Positions 51,671 through 60,155 of a DNA stretch of 64,000 bases are shown piece after piece; the first letter of the stretch is position 1; the number at the start of each line of letters is the position of its first letter. The notes under the pieces were generated by a model. That model worked only from the letters and a program-made list of their open reading frames with translations, was not told where the DNA came from and searched no databases. Location: assembly GCA_934647945.1 (NCBI GenBank), contig CAKUFK010000015.1, forward strand, positions 14,954 through 78,953, read 5' to 3'. The DNA is from an uncultured Eubacteriales bacterium. Lineage in GTDB: Bacteria; Bacillota; Clostridia; Oscillospirales; Acutalibacteraceae. Made by a program: the position numbers and the translations under genes.

Positions 51671-52801
51671 TTATGCCTCCTCCGGGGCTCCCAAGGTGCC
51701 GTTCGCCGCGGCCTTGAGGTAGGCATTGATGAACCCGTCGATATCCCCATCCATCACAGCACCGATATTGCCCATTTCATACCCGGTCCGGTGGTCTTTC
51801 GCCAATGTATACGGCATGAACACATAGGAGCGGATCTGGCTTCCCCAGGCGATCTGGGCCTGGCTGCCCTTGATATCCTCGATCCGTTCGAGGTGCTCCC
51901 GCTCCTTGATCTCGAGGAGCTTGGCCTTAAGCATGTTCATCGCCGTATCCCGGTTTTGGAACTGGCTGCGTTCGGTTTGGCAGGCGACCACGATACCGGT
52001 AGGAATATGGGTCAGCCGGACGGCGGAAGAGGTTTTGTTGATGTGCTGGCCGCCGGCACCGCTGGAACGGAACACATCCATTTTGATATCCTCGGGCCGA
52101 ATCTCGATCTGGATGCTGTCGTCCAGCTCGGGAAGGACCTCCACCGCCGCAAAGGAGGTGTGCCGCCGCCCGGAGGCGTCGAAGGGGGAGATCCGAACCA
52201 GCCGGTGGACCCCGGCCTCCCCCTTGAGAAAGCCGTAGGCGTTCTGCCCGGTAATCTGAATGCTGGCGCTCTTGAGGCCCGCCTCATCCCCATCGAGATA
52301 ATCGAGGATTTTATAACTAAAGCCGTGGCGTTCGGTCCAGTGGGTATACATCCTGTAGAGCATCTCGGCCCAGTCCTGCGCCTCGGTGCCGCCCGCTCCC
52401 GCATGGAAGGTGAGGATGGCGTTGCGGGCATCGTATTCGCCGGTCAGCAGGGTGGCGAGGCGCTGTTCATCCAGCGCCTCCTCTACCTTTCCCACCCCGG
52501 CCGCGCATTCCTCCAGCACGGAGAGATCCCCCTCCTCGTCGGCCAGGCCGATCAGGGTGAGGGTGTCGTGATAGTCCCGCACCAGCTTTTCATACCGTTC
52601 GATCCCGTCCTTGAGCAAAGCGGCGCGCTGCGTGACCTTCTGCGCCGTCTCCATGTCGTCCCAGAACCCGTCGGCGGCGGCTTTCATGTCCAACTCCTCC
52701 GCCTCCCGTTTCATCTGGGGCAGGCCGATGGCGCCGGCCAGATCCTGGATCTGGGGATAGAGCCCCTCCAGCCGCTGCCGCAATTCTTCAAACTGTAGCA
52801 T
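51671..52801 (-). CDS. prfB: Peptide chain release factor 2, without the programmed frameshift
   Basis: A 376-residue class I release factor that reads UAA and UGA. The tripeptide SPF (in VRISPFDASG, about 206-215) defines RF2, and the catalytic GGQ is in SSGAGGQHINKTSSAVRLTH (about 252-271). The N-terminal helical domain (MLQFEELRQRLEGLYPQIQDLAGAIGLPQMKREAEELD) is continuous in one frame: the CTT-TGA-C frameshift site common in prfB near codon 25 is absent, so the usual autoregulation is missing. ATG 52801 has AAAGG about 11 bases upstream. Confidence 0.95.
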   Translation of the reverse strand: MLQFEELRQRLEGLYPQIQDLAGAIGLPQMKREAEELDMKAAADGFWDDMETAQKVTQRAALLKDGIERYEKLVRDYHDTLTLIGLADEEGDLSVLEECAAGVGKVEEALDEQRLATLLTGEYDARNAILTFHAGAGGTEAQDWAEMLYRMYTHWTERHGFSYKILDYLDGDEAGLKSASIQITGQNAYGFLKGEAGVHRLVRISPFDASGRRHTSFAAVEVLPELDDSIQIEIRPEDIKMDVFRSSGAGGQHINKTSSAVRLTHIPTGIVVACQTERSQFQNRDTAMNMLKAKLLEIKEREHLERIEDIKGSQAQIAWGSQIRSYVFMPYTLAKDHRTGYEMGNIGAVMDGDIDGFINAYLKAAANGTLGAPEEA

Positions 52802-52944
52802 GTATACCCGCGCCTTTCCATCATTCGGTCGGTTTCGCATCCTTAGCTTACCCATTATAGCGGTTCGGCGCCCTCTTGTAAAGGAAAATTTAACGGAAAA
52901 GGCCCCCGCAGCCGCCTCTTTTCGGGAATTTCCCGGGAAAACCC

Positions 52945-52973
52945 TTGACGCCGCCGGGGAAGGCTGGTATACT
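52945..52973 (+). promoter_or_regulatory. Sigma-A promoter of rpsF-ssb-rpsR
   Basis: TTGACG (52945-52950), 17-base spacer, TATACT (52968-52973), about 120 bases before rpsF. Confidence 0.8.
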
Positions 52974-52983
52974 ATTTTAGCGT

Positions 52984-53030
52984 CTTTGACGGGAGGGGTC
53001 TGTCCAACAACAGACCGAATCCAGTCAAAG
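52984..53030 (+). ncRNA. Probable rpsF leader (S6:S18 binding element)
   Basis: Outer stem CTTTGAC (52984-52990) / GTCAAAG (53024-53030) encloses a hairpin GGTCTGT / ACAGACC, followed by CCGAA on its 3' side. S6:S18-binding leaders have such a stem with a CCG in an asymmetric internal loop. The placement between promoter and rpsF fits feedback control. Match judged by eye only. Confidence 0.5.
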
Positions 53031-53094
53031 AGGGCCGACATCCTTGCCCCGTTCCCTGAAGCGGGGCCATCAGACCATGAGGAGGTGCAACCAA

Positions 53095-53391
53095 ATGCCC
53101 ATTGTCAAAGGTTCCTACGAGGCCGTCTTCATTTATTCGATGACCTCTGGGGAGGAAGGCGTCGCCGCACTGGCGGAGAAGTTCAAAACCCTGATTGCCG
53201 ACAACGCCGAACTCGGCGAGGTCGACGAGTGGGGGAAACGCCGGCTGGCGTATCCCATCAACGACGAAACCGACGGATTCTACGTGCTGTACAACTTCGT
53301 CAGCACGCCCGAGTTCCCGGCCGAGCTGGACCGTGTGAGCAAGATCACCGACGGTGTTCTTCGCTCCCTGATCGTCCGCAAGGACAAGTAA
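53095..53391 (+). CDS. rpsF: 30S ribosomal protein S6
   Basis: A 98-residue ribosomal protein that sits beside S18 in the small subunit. SYEAVFIYSMTSGEEGVAALAEKF (about 6-29), VDEWGKRRLAYPINDETDGFYVLYNF (about 43-68) and the C-terminal RVSKITDGVLRSLIVRKDK are typical. GAGGAGG precedes ATG 53095 by eight bases. First gene of rpsF-ssb-rpsR, the standard order in Firmicutes. Confidence 0.97.
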   Translation: MPIVKGSYEAVFIYSMTSGEEGVAALAEKFKTLIADNAELGEVDEWGKRRLAYPINDETDGFYVLYNFVSTPEFPAELDRVSKITDGVLRSLIVRKDK

Positions 53392-53403
53392 GGAGGGTGT
53401 GAG

Positions 53404-53853
53404 ATGCTCAACAGTGTATGCCTGATGGGCCGCCTTGTCGCGGACCCCGAGCTGCGCCAGACCCCCTCCGGAGTGTCGGTGTGCAGCTTCCGCATCGCGG
53501 TAGACCGCACCTACCAGCCCAAGGGACAAGAAAAACAGACCGATTTCATCAACATCGTCACCTGGCGGAGCACGGCCGAGTTCGTCAGCCGGTATTTCCG
53601 CAAGGGCCAGCTCGTCGCGGTGCAGGGGTCGATCCAGACCAGCCAGTACACCGACCGGGACGGCAACAAGCGCACCGCCTTCGACGTGGTGGCGGACAAC
53701 GTATTCTTTGCCGAACCCAAACGGGACGGCACGTCCTCCGGCTCCCGGTACGATTCCCAAGTCCCGCAGTACAACGAGGGGGCCCCGGCCTTCCAGAACA
53801 CGGGATCCGGGGATTTCGAGGAGATCGTGGGAGACGACGACCTTCCCTTCTAA
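53404..53853 (+). CDS. ssb: Single-stranded DNA-binding protein
   Basis: A 149-residue SSB. OB fold in the first 105 residues (MLNSVCLMGRLVADPELRQTPSGVSVCSFRIAVDR at the start, FINIVTWRSTAEFVSRYFRKGQLVAVQGSIQTSQYTD later), flexible Gly/Ser/Pro linker and the acidic tip DDDLPF that recruits partner proteins. AAGGAGG before ATG 53404. Lies between rpsF and rpsR. Confidence 0.97.
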   Translation: MLNSVCLMGRLVADPELRQTPSGVSVCSFRIAVDRTYQPKGQEKQTDFINIVTWRSTAEFVSRYFRKGQLVAVQGSIQTSQYTDRDGNKRTAFDVVADNVFFAEPKRDGTSSGSRYDSQVPQYNEGAPAFQNTGSGDFEEIVGDDDLPF

Positions 53854-53950
53854 AACAAGGGATGGCCGAAGAGCGGATCGCGATGATTTCCGCCGTCCCC
53901 GTTTTGGACGGGGTCACGGCATCATTTTGAAGTAAAGGAGGCCGCCAGCC

Positions 53951-54211
53951 ATGGCTGACAGACCGGAAAGACCCGAGCGTCCGGAGCGTCCCCGGGGACG
54001 CAAAGGCCGCCGCAAAGTGTGCAGCTTCTGCGTGGACAAGATCGACACCATCGATTATAAGGATGTCGCCCGTCTGCGCCGTTTCGTGTCGGAGCGGGCC
54101 AAGATCCTGCCCCGCCGCGTCACCGGCACCTGTGCCCGGCATCAGCGGGAGCTGACCGTGGCGATCAAACGTGCCCGGCAGATCGCCCTGATGCCCTTTG
54201 TAAGCGATTGA
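53951..54211 (+). CDS. rpsR: 30S ribosomal protein S18
   Basis: An 86-residue ribosomal protein. Basic Arg/Pro/Glu-rich N-terminal repeats (DRPERPERPERPRGRKGRR) lead into the S18 core CSFCVDKIDTIDYKDVARLRRFVSERAKILPRRVTGTCARHQRELTVAIKRARQIALMPF. It keeps the CxxC of the zinc-type (C+) form: CSFC plus a later Cys in GTCARH. AAAGGAGG precedes ATG 53951. Confidence 0.97.
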   Translation: MADRPERPERPERPRGRKGRRKVCSFCVDKIDTIDYKDVARLRRFVSERAKILPRRVTGTCARHQRELTVAIKRARQIALMPFVSD

Positions 54212-54221
54212 CCAGCAGCTG

Positions 54222-54260
54222 AAAGCCGCCCGTCCGCAGATGCGGATGGGCGGCTTTTTC
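54222..54260 (+). terminator. Terminator of rpsF-ssb-rpsR
   Basis: AAAGCCGCCC / GGGCGGCTTT stem with inner CCGC / GCGG, followed by TTTTTC. Confidence 0.92.
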
Positions 54261-54337
54261 TGCGATACATGCCACTTTGCAGGCGAACCGCCCGGAATCC
54301 GGGGACGAAGATCCAGCGACCCCGGCTGTCCGGACCT

Positions 54338-54628
54338 TTAATTCGGGTCCATATAGGCGCTGTTCCCATACAGTGACAGCCGGGTGATCAGTCCCGCGAT
54401 TTCCGAGACCGGCTCGGCTGCCCCGTTTTGCAGCCATTTTTGCAGAATGGCAATACAGCCGCGGACGGCAAACAGGAGGATATACCCCTTCGTATGGTCG
54501 TCGAGCTTGGTATCGTGCTGAAAAACGATCAGATCCACCAGCCGCATCATATCGTTCTGAAAGCCGGCGTCCCCGCCGTCCGCCAGCAGGGTCAATCCGG
54601 CAAGGCTCCCGCCCAGGCGGCGCTCCAA
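54338..54628 (-). pseudogene. C-terminal relic of a TetR-family regulator
   Basis: The frame GLTLLADGGDAGFQNDMMRLVDLIVFQHDTKLDDHTKGYILLFAVRGCIAILQKWLQNG-- resembles the ligand-binding C-terminal domain of TetR/AcrR regulators; the entire N-terminal DNA-binding domain is missing. Homology breaks near 54600, exactly where the YhgE/Pip relic begins on the other strand. A single deletion between two divergent genes explains both. No start site for this fragment. Confidence 0.6.
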
Positions 54629-55313
54629 AAGCTGCTCGATGCGTACGCGGCCTCCCGGGCTGCCAAGGGAACCTATACCGCCGCCGATCCGGAAACCCGG
54701 ACGAGTATCCGGGACGGGATGGGTGCCCTCGCAGCCGCCCTGACTGTTATCGTGGGTGGGGACGGGACGCCGGATAACCCCGGCCTGGACGGAATCACCG
54801 CCGGATTGCGTGAGCTGGCGGACGGGCTGGAAGAGGGTCTGGGTGGGTCAAACTCGGCAGAGGGGCTGAAACAGCTAGCCCAGGGTCTGTCCGCCCTCTC
54901 GGCGGAATACGGGGCCTTCGACGCGGGACTGGCGGCCTATGCCGACGGGGGCGGACGGATGGCGGAGGGCTACGGCGGGCTTCACACCGGGCTGGAAGCC
55001 CTGGGAGACGGGAGCGTCGAGCTGGCCGAAGGAGGCCGGGCGCTCCGCGAAGGAACGCACGACATGCAGACAAATACGGCGGATCTGCCTCTGCCGGATA
55101 TCCTGCAGGCCGAGATTGACCGGCTTGCTGGCGGACTACGACCCGGGCGATTTTTCCCCGGTCTCGTTTGTCTCTTCTAAAAATACCGACACGGCCTATG
55201 TGCAGTTCGCGATGGCCACCGAGCCGATAAAACGACCGAAAGAACCGGACCCGCCTCCCGAGACGGTGAAGGCCCCCGGCTTCTGGGACCGCTTTTTGGC
55301 GCTGTTCCGGTAA
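54610..55313 (+). pseudogene. C-terminal relic of a YhgE/Pip-type membrane protein, frameshifted
   Basis: The repeats DGMGALAAALT, GITAGLRELADGLEEGLGG, GLKQLAQGLSALSAEYGAFDAGLAAY and GLHTGLEALGDGSVELAEGGRAL are the X-x-x-G-L heptad region of YhgE/Pip proteins (phage-infection-protein family). N-terminal transmembrane part is gone. Near 55126 one extra G shifts the frame: the tail DYDPGDFSPVSFVSSKNTDTAYVQFAM continues in the next frame to 55313. Such genes often stand beside TetR regulators, as the neighbouring relic does here. Confidence 0.7.
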
Positions 55314-55355
55314 GCGCTCCCTGCCGGGCGGGTTCCCGCCCCCATAAGACGACGT

Positions 55356-55387
55356 ATCCCCGCCGCTGCGTTGGCAACGGCGGGGAT
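55356..55387 (+). terminator. Rho-independent terminator
   Basis: Stem ATCCCCGCCG / CGGCGGGGAT with a 12-base loop, followed by ATTGTTCTT. Probably the terminator of the former YhgE gene. Confidence 0.6.
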
Positions 55388-55570
55388 ATTGTTCTTACGG
55401 CCGTCCTACGGGACCGGGGCAGGAAGACGAACAGAAGGGCTCCTGCGGCCACCAAAACGGACAGACCCGCAATCCAATGCTTTTCACGGGGAAGCCCCTC
55501 TCCATGAAGGGATGGCTTCCGGACGGAATCGAGATCATCCGGAAGCCACCCCTATATTCCTGGCCCTTCT

Positions 55571-56941
55571 TTACTTGAACCGCCGTACCTTTTTGCGGCC
55601 CTGGCGCCGCCGGTTGCGGTTGTGCACGATGTTGAGGACGACATACCCGATCAGCAGCAGCCCGACAAGGATGATGCCCGCGTAAAACCAGGGGGAGCGC
55701 AGAAATGCGCGGAATTTCTCCCAGGCGGCGAGCAGGTCGCTGCGTTTGGCCCCCTCGGCCGCGACCAGCTCCACCTCCCCGATTTTCTGGTCGATGTTCA
55801 AGTACAGTTCCACTTTCCCGAGAACCTGATCCTTTTCCACCGGTGCGGTCAGGGTTTCCTGGTATTTCGTGACCACCCGGATGACCTGGGACGCATCCAC
55901 CCCCGAGGCGACAATGGTAGAAAAATCCGCGACCGGCACCAGCGCGACCGCATCGGTTTCCCAGGACAGGCCGACATCAATCCGGCCGACCGGCTCGTTT
56001 TTGCGCAACAGGGTTTTGTAAGAAAAATCCCGGAACCCCCAGCCGAGCAGGCGGGATACGTCACGGTAGTGGACGCCCGCCTTGTCCCCGTCTCCGGTTT
56101 TGGGGGCGCCGAGCGCCACCGCCATGTATTCATATCCGGCCTTCGAGCCCATGGCCACGACCGAGTACCGGTCGTCGGCAAATCCGGTGCGTCCGTACAC
56201 AACATTGGCGTTGTAGTAAGGGGAGACCGCCCGGACCAGTTCATTGGAAGCGGGCCAGCTGCGTGGGGACCCCTTGCTGACGGGGTTGACGGAGTACTGG
56301 GAAAGCTCCATCATATTCCGCAGGGCGGGATAATCCGCCGCATAGCGGGTGATTTTGACGGTGTCGCGGGCCGTCATCACCTGGTTGGGGTCGTGCAGGC
56401 CGGTGACATTGGTGAAATGGGAGCCGGTACAGCCGAGCTCCGCCGCCAGCTCGTTCATCCCGGCCACGAACGCGGCCTCACTGCCCGCGACGGCCACGGC
56501 CATGGTCAGGGCAGCGTCGGCGGCTGTCGTGACCATGGAGGCGGTCAGCAGATCCCGCAGCGTCCAGGTCTCGCCGAACGCCATGTTGCAGTTGCCAAGG
56601 CCGGTGCCCGCGATGGTGGAATTGAACATCTCGAGCGTATACGTCCCCTGTACAGTGTCCAGGTCGAGCGACTTCTCCTCGATCGCCTTCATGGCATAGG
56701 CCCCCACCATCACCCGCACCAGCGCACCGGGGGAATAGGGCAGGTCGGCCTCCTTCTCATACAGGATGACGTCGTCCGCGGCAGTGGTGCCCAGATAAAC
56801 CAGCATGGCCGACGCGGATTCCACCCGGTCGCCCTCCGTCTCGGGATAGGGATAGAGGACCTGTCCGGCGGCAGGAACCGCCAGAATCCCCATTAAAACA
56901 ACCAAACAGACGAAAAACGCCGTAAATCTGATTTTCTTCAT
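55571..56941 (-). CDS. D-Ala-D-Ala carboxypeptidase homologue without catalytic motifs
   Basis: A 456-residue exported protein with the layout of DacA-type PBP5 enzymes: signal peptide (about 5-28), peptidase S11 domain, a C-terminal beta domain (about 320-400, KYQETLTAPVEKDQVLGKVELYLN) and a C-terminal transmembrane anchor (about 415-440) with a basic tail. All three catalytic motifs are lost: SxxK, normally SLTK, reads ALVR (in GALVRVMVG, about 72-80); SxN, normally SGN, reads TAA in MVTTAADAAL; KTG reads RTG in YGRTGFADD. It cannot act as a carboxypeptidase and may be a scaffold or peptidoglycan-binding pseudoenzyme. The second ATG (56941) has GGGGA at good spacing. Confidence 0.85.
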   Translation of the reverse strand: MKKIRFTAFFVCLVVLMGILAVPAAGQVLYPYPETEGDRVESASAMLVYLGTTAADDVILYEKEADLPYSPGALVRVMVGAYAMKAIEEKSLDLDTVQGTYTLEMFNSTIAGTGLGNCNMAFGETWTLRDLLTASMVTTAADAALTMAVAVAGSEAAFVAGMNELAAELGCTGSHFTNVTGLHDPNQVMTARDTVKITRYAADYPALRNMMELSQYSVNPVSKGSPRSWPASNELVRAVSPYYNANVVYGRTGFADDRYSVVAMGSKAGYEYMAVALGAPKTGDGDKAGVHYRDVSRLLGWGFRDFSYKTLLRKNEPVGRIDVGLSWETDAVALVPVADFSTIVASGVDASQVIRVVTKYQETLTAPVEKDQVLGKVELYLNIDQKIGEVELVAAEGAKRSDLLAAWEKFRAFLRSPWFYAGIILVGLLLIGYVVLNIVHNRNRRRQGRKKVRRFK

Positions 56942-57058
56942 AGACATTCCCCGAACTTTTGATATAATAAAAGAGTATCCCGTTCAAGACTAGTATAGCA
57001 TATCTCGGCCGGTCTTTGAACCGGTTTTCCAAAATTTTCGAAAGGGTGGAGCCCCGCG

Positions 57059-57742
57059 ATGGTCTATGTCACCGGCGACCTGCATGGAGAGTATGCCCGT
57101 TTTTCCGATCCCGCCTTCCGCCGCCTCAAAAAAGGCGACACCCTGATCGTCTGCGGCGATTTCGGTTTTTTGTGGAAGGGCGGAAAAAAAGAAGAGGCCC
57201 TGCTCAGAAAAATCGGCAAAAAGCGATACACCGTGCTGTTTCTCGATGGACGGCATGAAAATTTTGAGCTGCTGAACGCCTATCCTGTCACCGATTGGAA
57301 TGGGGGCAAGGCGCAGGTTGTCAGCGGCAACCTTATCCATCTGCTGCGGGGGGAACTGTATACCCTCGAGGGGGAAAGCTATTTCACCTTCGGCGGCGGC
57401 GAAAGTCCCGACCGCGAACTGCGGGCGGCGGCCGGAGCCTGGTGGGAGGAAGAGATGCCCTCCCCGGCCGAGATGCGCCACGGGCTGGAAACCCTGATGC
57501 AGGCCGGCAAAAAGGTGGATTACATCCTCACCCATGAGCCTTCTGGGAAATGCCGGGGTCTGCTGGAAAGCCGGGGGGCCCGGCTGGACGGTCTCAACAT
57601 CTATTTCAACCAGCTCGAAGAGCACGTGGAATACAGCCGGTGGTTTTTCGGCTGCCAGCATCTGGACAAGGCCCTCTCCCGCCGCCACCGTGCGGTGTTC
57701 CGTGACGTGGTTCCGGTCCGGGAGACGCCGAAACGGACATGA
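57059..57742 (+). CDS. Metallophosphoesterase
   Basis: A 227-residue calcineurin-like phosphoesterase. Motifs: GDLHGEY (about 6-12), CGDFGFLW (about 32-39), DGRHENFE in place of GNHE (about 63-70), and LTHEPSGKC (about 158-166). Two metal ions would be held by these Asp/His residues. The substrate is unknown. GAAAGGG lies before ATG 57059. The next small gene (57800) may share the transcript. Confidence 0.85.
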   Translation: MVYVTGDLHGEYARFSDPAFRRLKKGDTLIVCGDFGFLWKGGKKEEALLRKIGKKRYTVLFLDGRHENFELLNAYPVTDWNGGKAQVVSGNLIHLLRGELYTLEGESYFTFGGGESPDRELRAAAGAWWEEEMPSPAEMRHGLETLMQAGKKVDYILTHEPSGKCRGLLESRGARLDGLNIYFNQLEEHVEYSRWFFGCQHLDKALSRRHRAVFRDVVPVRETPKRT

Positions 57743-57799
57743 CCTCCCGGACGAATGGAGAGGCGGGACGCCGGGCAGACTAACCGCGAGGTGATATGT

Positions 57800-57955
57800 A
57801 TGTCGTATGTCAGCCCCGCCCTGCAAAGCCGGTTTGAATCCCTGTCCATCGACTTGAAAAACGAGATCCTATCCCGGAACGTCACGCTGAACAGCCTGCA
57901 GGACCTGATCGAGGTCCTGCAGCAGATCGTGGACGAAGGCGAGGCCGCCCCCTGA
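57800..57955 (+). CDS. Small conserved-type protein, 51 residues
   Basis: Reads MSYVSPALQSRFESLSIDLK, then NEILSRNVTLNSLQDLIEVL and QQIVDEGEAAP. Two amphipathic helices joined by RNVTLN. From memory, short proteins of this kind (S--LQ--FE-LS--LK--IL-R-V-L--L-DLI--L) are common in clostridia; role unknown. GAGGTGAT precedes ATG. Its final codons form part of the terminator stem at 57944-57971. Confidence 0.78.
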   Translation: MSYVSPALQSRFESLSIDLKNEILSRNVTLNSLQDLIEVLQQIVDEGEAAP

Positions 57956-57971
57956 CAGGGGCGGCTTTGTT
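57944..57971 (+). terminator. Terminator overlapping the small gene's end
   Basis: Perfect stem GCCGCCCC / GGGGCGGC with a six-base loop and TTTGTT tail. Confidence 0.75.
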
Positions 57972-58114
57972 CCATGGCATTCCCCCCGGCGGCCGAGGGG
58001 ATTCCCATCTCCTTCCCCCTGCGAGAAAGGAGCGCTGCACATGGAAAAGCCCCTCCGGCAGCCGCTGGGGAGGGACATGTACATAATGCCGTCAGCCCAG
58101 CCTTCATATCATGG

Positions 58115-58152
58115 AAAACCCGCCCCTGGAAGCCGTTCCGGGGGCGGGTTTT
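58115..58152. terminator. Bidirectional terminator
   Basis: Perfect 12-base stem AAAACCCGCCCC / GGGGCGGGTTTT with a 14-base loop. It ends the leftward gene at 58161 and backs up the rightward one. Confidence 0.85.
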
Positions 58153-58160
58153 GACGATAT

Positions 58161-58754
58161 TCAGGGGGTTCCGCCATCCTCCTGGACGAAGGTGAACTGT
58201 TCCCCACAGGTCAGGCGCTTGACCTGGGCGATGAAGCGGGAATAGAGCTCCTCCCCCATGCGCGCGTAGGATTCGCTGCCCGGCCGGCCGCAGAGGGAGG
58301 CGAAATTTTCTCCCACCCGCCGTTCGACCTGACGCCCGTCCCGCACACAGAGATAATAAAACGAGAAGGCACCGGATTCCTGCAGGTCGTCGTAAAAATC
58401 CGGGGCCAGGATCTTCAGGGTATCGTAAAACACGTTCTGCGCCGACTGCGCCACCAGGTTGTTGGGCAGGAAAGCATCCAGCCCGACCTCCACGGCAAAC
58501 GCCATCAGGATCCGGCGCTGAGGCAGCAGGGACGGATTTTCCGCCGGGCCGCCGGCCGCCGTGGAATATCCCTCGACCGACGCGACCTCCTCCGCCATCC
58601 GGGCACCGAGCCGCCGCGCCTTGCTGAGATTGCCGTTTTTCTTTTCACGGTCGAGCAGGCGGGCCATGGCCTCCACGCTGTCTTCAGCCGGTTCGGGCAT
58701 TTCCACCGCCCCGTCCGGGACGATTTTCATATCGCTGTCTTCTTGTCTGGCCAT
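58161..58754 (-). CDS. Protein of unknown function, 197 residues
   Basis: A soluble protein with no family I recognise. N-terminus acidic (DGAVEMPEPAEDSVEAMARLLDREKKNG), middle hydrophobic (RRILMAFAVEVGLDAFLPNNLVAQSAQNVFYDTLKILAPDFYDDLQESGAFSFYYLCVRDG), C-terminus RLTCGEQFTFVQEDG. It is likely cytoplasmic. ATG 58754 has GGAG six bases upstream. It is 18 bases downstream of the TSCPD gene and probably in the same operon with the PHP gene farther up. Confidence 0.72.
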   Translation of the reverse strand: MARQEDSDMKIVPDGAVEMPEPAEDSVEAMARLLDREKKNGNLSKARRLGARMAEEVASVEGYSTAAGGPAENPSLLPQRRILMAFAVEVGLDAFLPNNLVAQSAQNVFYDTLKILAPDFYDDLQESGAFSFYYLCVRDGRQVERRVGENFASLCGRPGSESYARMGEELYSRFIAQVKRLTCGEQFTFVQEDGGTP

Positions 58755-58772
58755 ACAAGACTCCATCCTTTG

Positions 58773-59078
58773 TCACGAATTCGGTGCCATGGTCTCCGCG
58801 TCCGCCCCAGTGTCCCCTCTCGAATCAGGGGGCGTGTCGAGCGCCCGTCTGAGCGCCTGGGCGAGCTGATCGGGGCAGGAGGTGGGTTTGAACCCGCACC
58901 GGATTCCGGCCAGCCGCCGAATAGCCTCCTCAGCAGGCATCCCCTCCACCAGCCGGGCCACCCCCTGGGTATTGCCGCTGCAACCCCCTTCAAACCGGAC
59001 GTTTTTCACCGTCCCGTCCTCCAGGTCGAATGTTATACCGCGGGAACAGACCCCACGGGGAGTATAGGTATAGGCCAT
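58773..59078 (-). CDS. TSCPD-domain protein (TIGR03905 type)
   Basis: A 101-residue protein with TYTPRGVCSRGITFDLEDGTVKNVRFEGGCSGNTQGVARLVEGM (about 3-48) and CGFKPTSCPDQLAQAL (about 60-75). The TSCPD motif occurs at the C-terminus of class II ribonucleotide reductases; here it stands alone. The four Cys suggest metal or thiol redox. Function unknown. AAAGGA lies 11 bases before ATG 59078. Upstream neighbour of the unknown gene at 58161. Confidence 0.88.
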   Translation of the reverse strand: MAYTYTPRGVCSRGITFDLEDGTVKNVRFEGGCSGNTQGVARLVEGMPAEEAIRRLAGIRCGFKPTSCPDQLAQALRRALDTPPDSRGDTGADAETMAPNS

Positions 59079-59157
59079 CTCCAATCCGGTCCTTTCGGGA
59101 GAATATGGGCGCGGCACAGCCGCCTGTCCTCGTTGCAAACGAAAACGGGGGGCTGCC

Positions 59158-60003
59158 TCACGCGTTTTTCCTCTTTTTCTTATCCTTAAACGCCAGCAGG
59201 GCCTCGACGCATTCGTCTGGCGCTGCGGTGCTGCCGAGCGGCCGGGCCGCGGGTGTATACATACCGTGGAAGTCGGACCCTCCCGTCGTCAGCAGGCCGT
59301 GCTCCGCTGCGAAGGCGGCCAGCCGGGCCGAATCGGTCTCGCTCTGATCCGGGTGCCAGACCTCAACCCCGTCCAGGCCCAGCCCGGTAAGCTCCTCCAG
59401 CAGCTCCTCGTTGCGGTAAGGGACCGGATGGGCGAGCACCGCGATCCCCCCCGCGCTGTGGATGAGCTCAAGCACCTCTTTAACGTCCGGGTATTCGGGC
59501 TCCACCAGGGCGGAGCCGGTTTCGGGAGAAAAGAGCTTCTGGTACAGCTCTCCATAAATGGAATCCGCGTACCCCGCGTCCATCAGGGCATGCATGATAT
59601 GCTGCTTGTAAATGTTGGTGCTGCCGGTGGCGCATTTGACGATGAGCTCGGGGGTGATGGGGTAATACCGCATCACCTTGCGCACCATCGCCATCGCCGC
59701 CTGACGGCGGCTTTCCCCTGTCCGGCGGCAGAGGCCCTCCAGCCGGTCGGGTGTGTCGCACAGATAACACAGAAGGTGTGCCTCGTTGCCGCGGGCCTTG
59801 TCGATCGTGGAAAATTCCACCCCATGGATCACCCGGACCTCCTGCCGGCGGCCGATAATGACTGCCCGCGTGGCGGCGGCGGTGGTGTCGTGGTCGGTTA
59901 CGGAAATAGCCGACAGGCCCCGCCGTTTGGCGATGGCGATCAGCTCCTCGATCCCCATTGACCCGTCGGATATTTTCGTATGGCAATGTAGGTCACTGGC
60001 CAC
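59158..60003 (-). CDS. PHP-domain phosphoesterase
   Basis: A 281-residue metal-dependent phosphoesterase, close to the YciV/RNase AM type by layout. Metal-site motifs: DLHCHTKISDG (about 4-14), VTDHDTTAA (about 36-44), HGVEFST (about 61-67), VLAHPVPY (about 183-190), GSDFHG (about 237-242). It likely removes phosphate from 3',5'-bisnucleotides or RNA 5' ends; substrate not proven. The start GTG 60003 has GGAGG seven bases upstream. Own promoter at 60127-60155. Confidence 0.9.
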   Translation of the reverse strand: MASDLHCHTKISDGSMGIEELIAIAKRRGLSAISVTDHDTTAAATRAVIIGRRQEVRVIHGVEFSTIDKARGNEAHLLCYLCDTPDRLEGLCRRTGESRRQAAMAMVRKVMRYYPITPELIVKCATGSTNIYKQHIMHALMDAGYADSIYGELYQKLFSPETGSALVEPEYPDVKEVLELIHSAGGIAVLAHPVPYRNEELLEELTGLGLDGVEVWHPDQSETDSARLAAFAAEHGLLTTGGSDFHGMYTPAARPLGSTAAPDECVEALLAFKDKKKRKNA

Positions 60004-60126
60004 GTTGACACCTCCAAGTTGATGCGCGAAAACCACATGAAAACAACGGCGCCCCCCCGCACCCGACGGCTCATAGCCCGTCAGGAAGGCGCAATACCGG
60101 ATTCTGTATTGGCTTGTATAGATATT

Positions 60127-60155
60127 ATTATACACTCCCTTCCGGAGAAAGGCAA
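60127..60155 (-). promoter_or_regulatory. Sigma-A promoter of the PHP gene
   Basis: Reading leftward: TTGCCT (60150-60155), 17-base spacer, TATAAT (60127-60132), about 125 bases upstream of the start codon. Confidence 0.72.
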
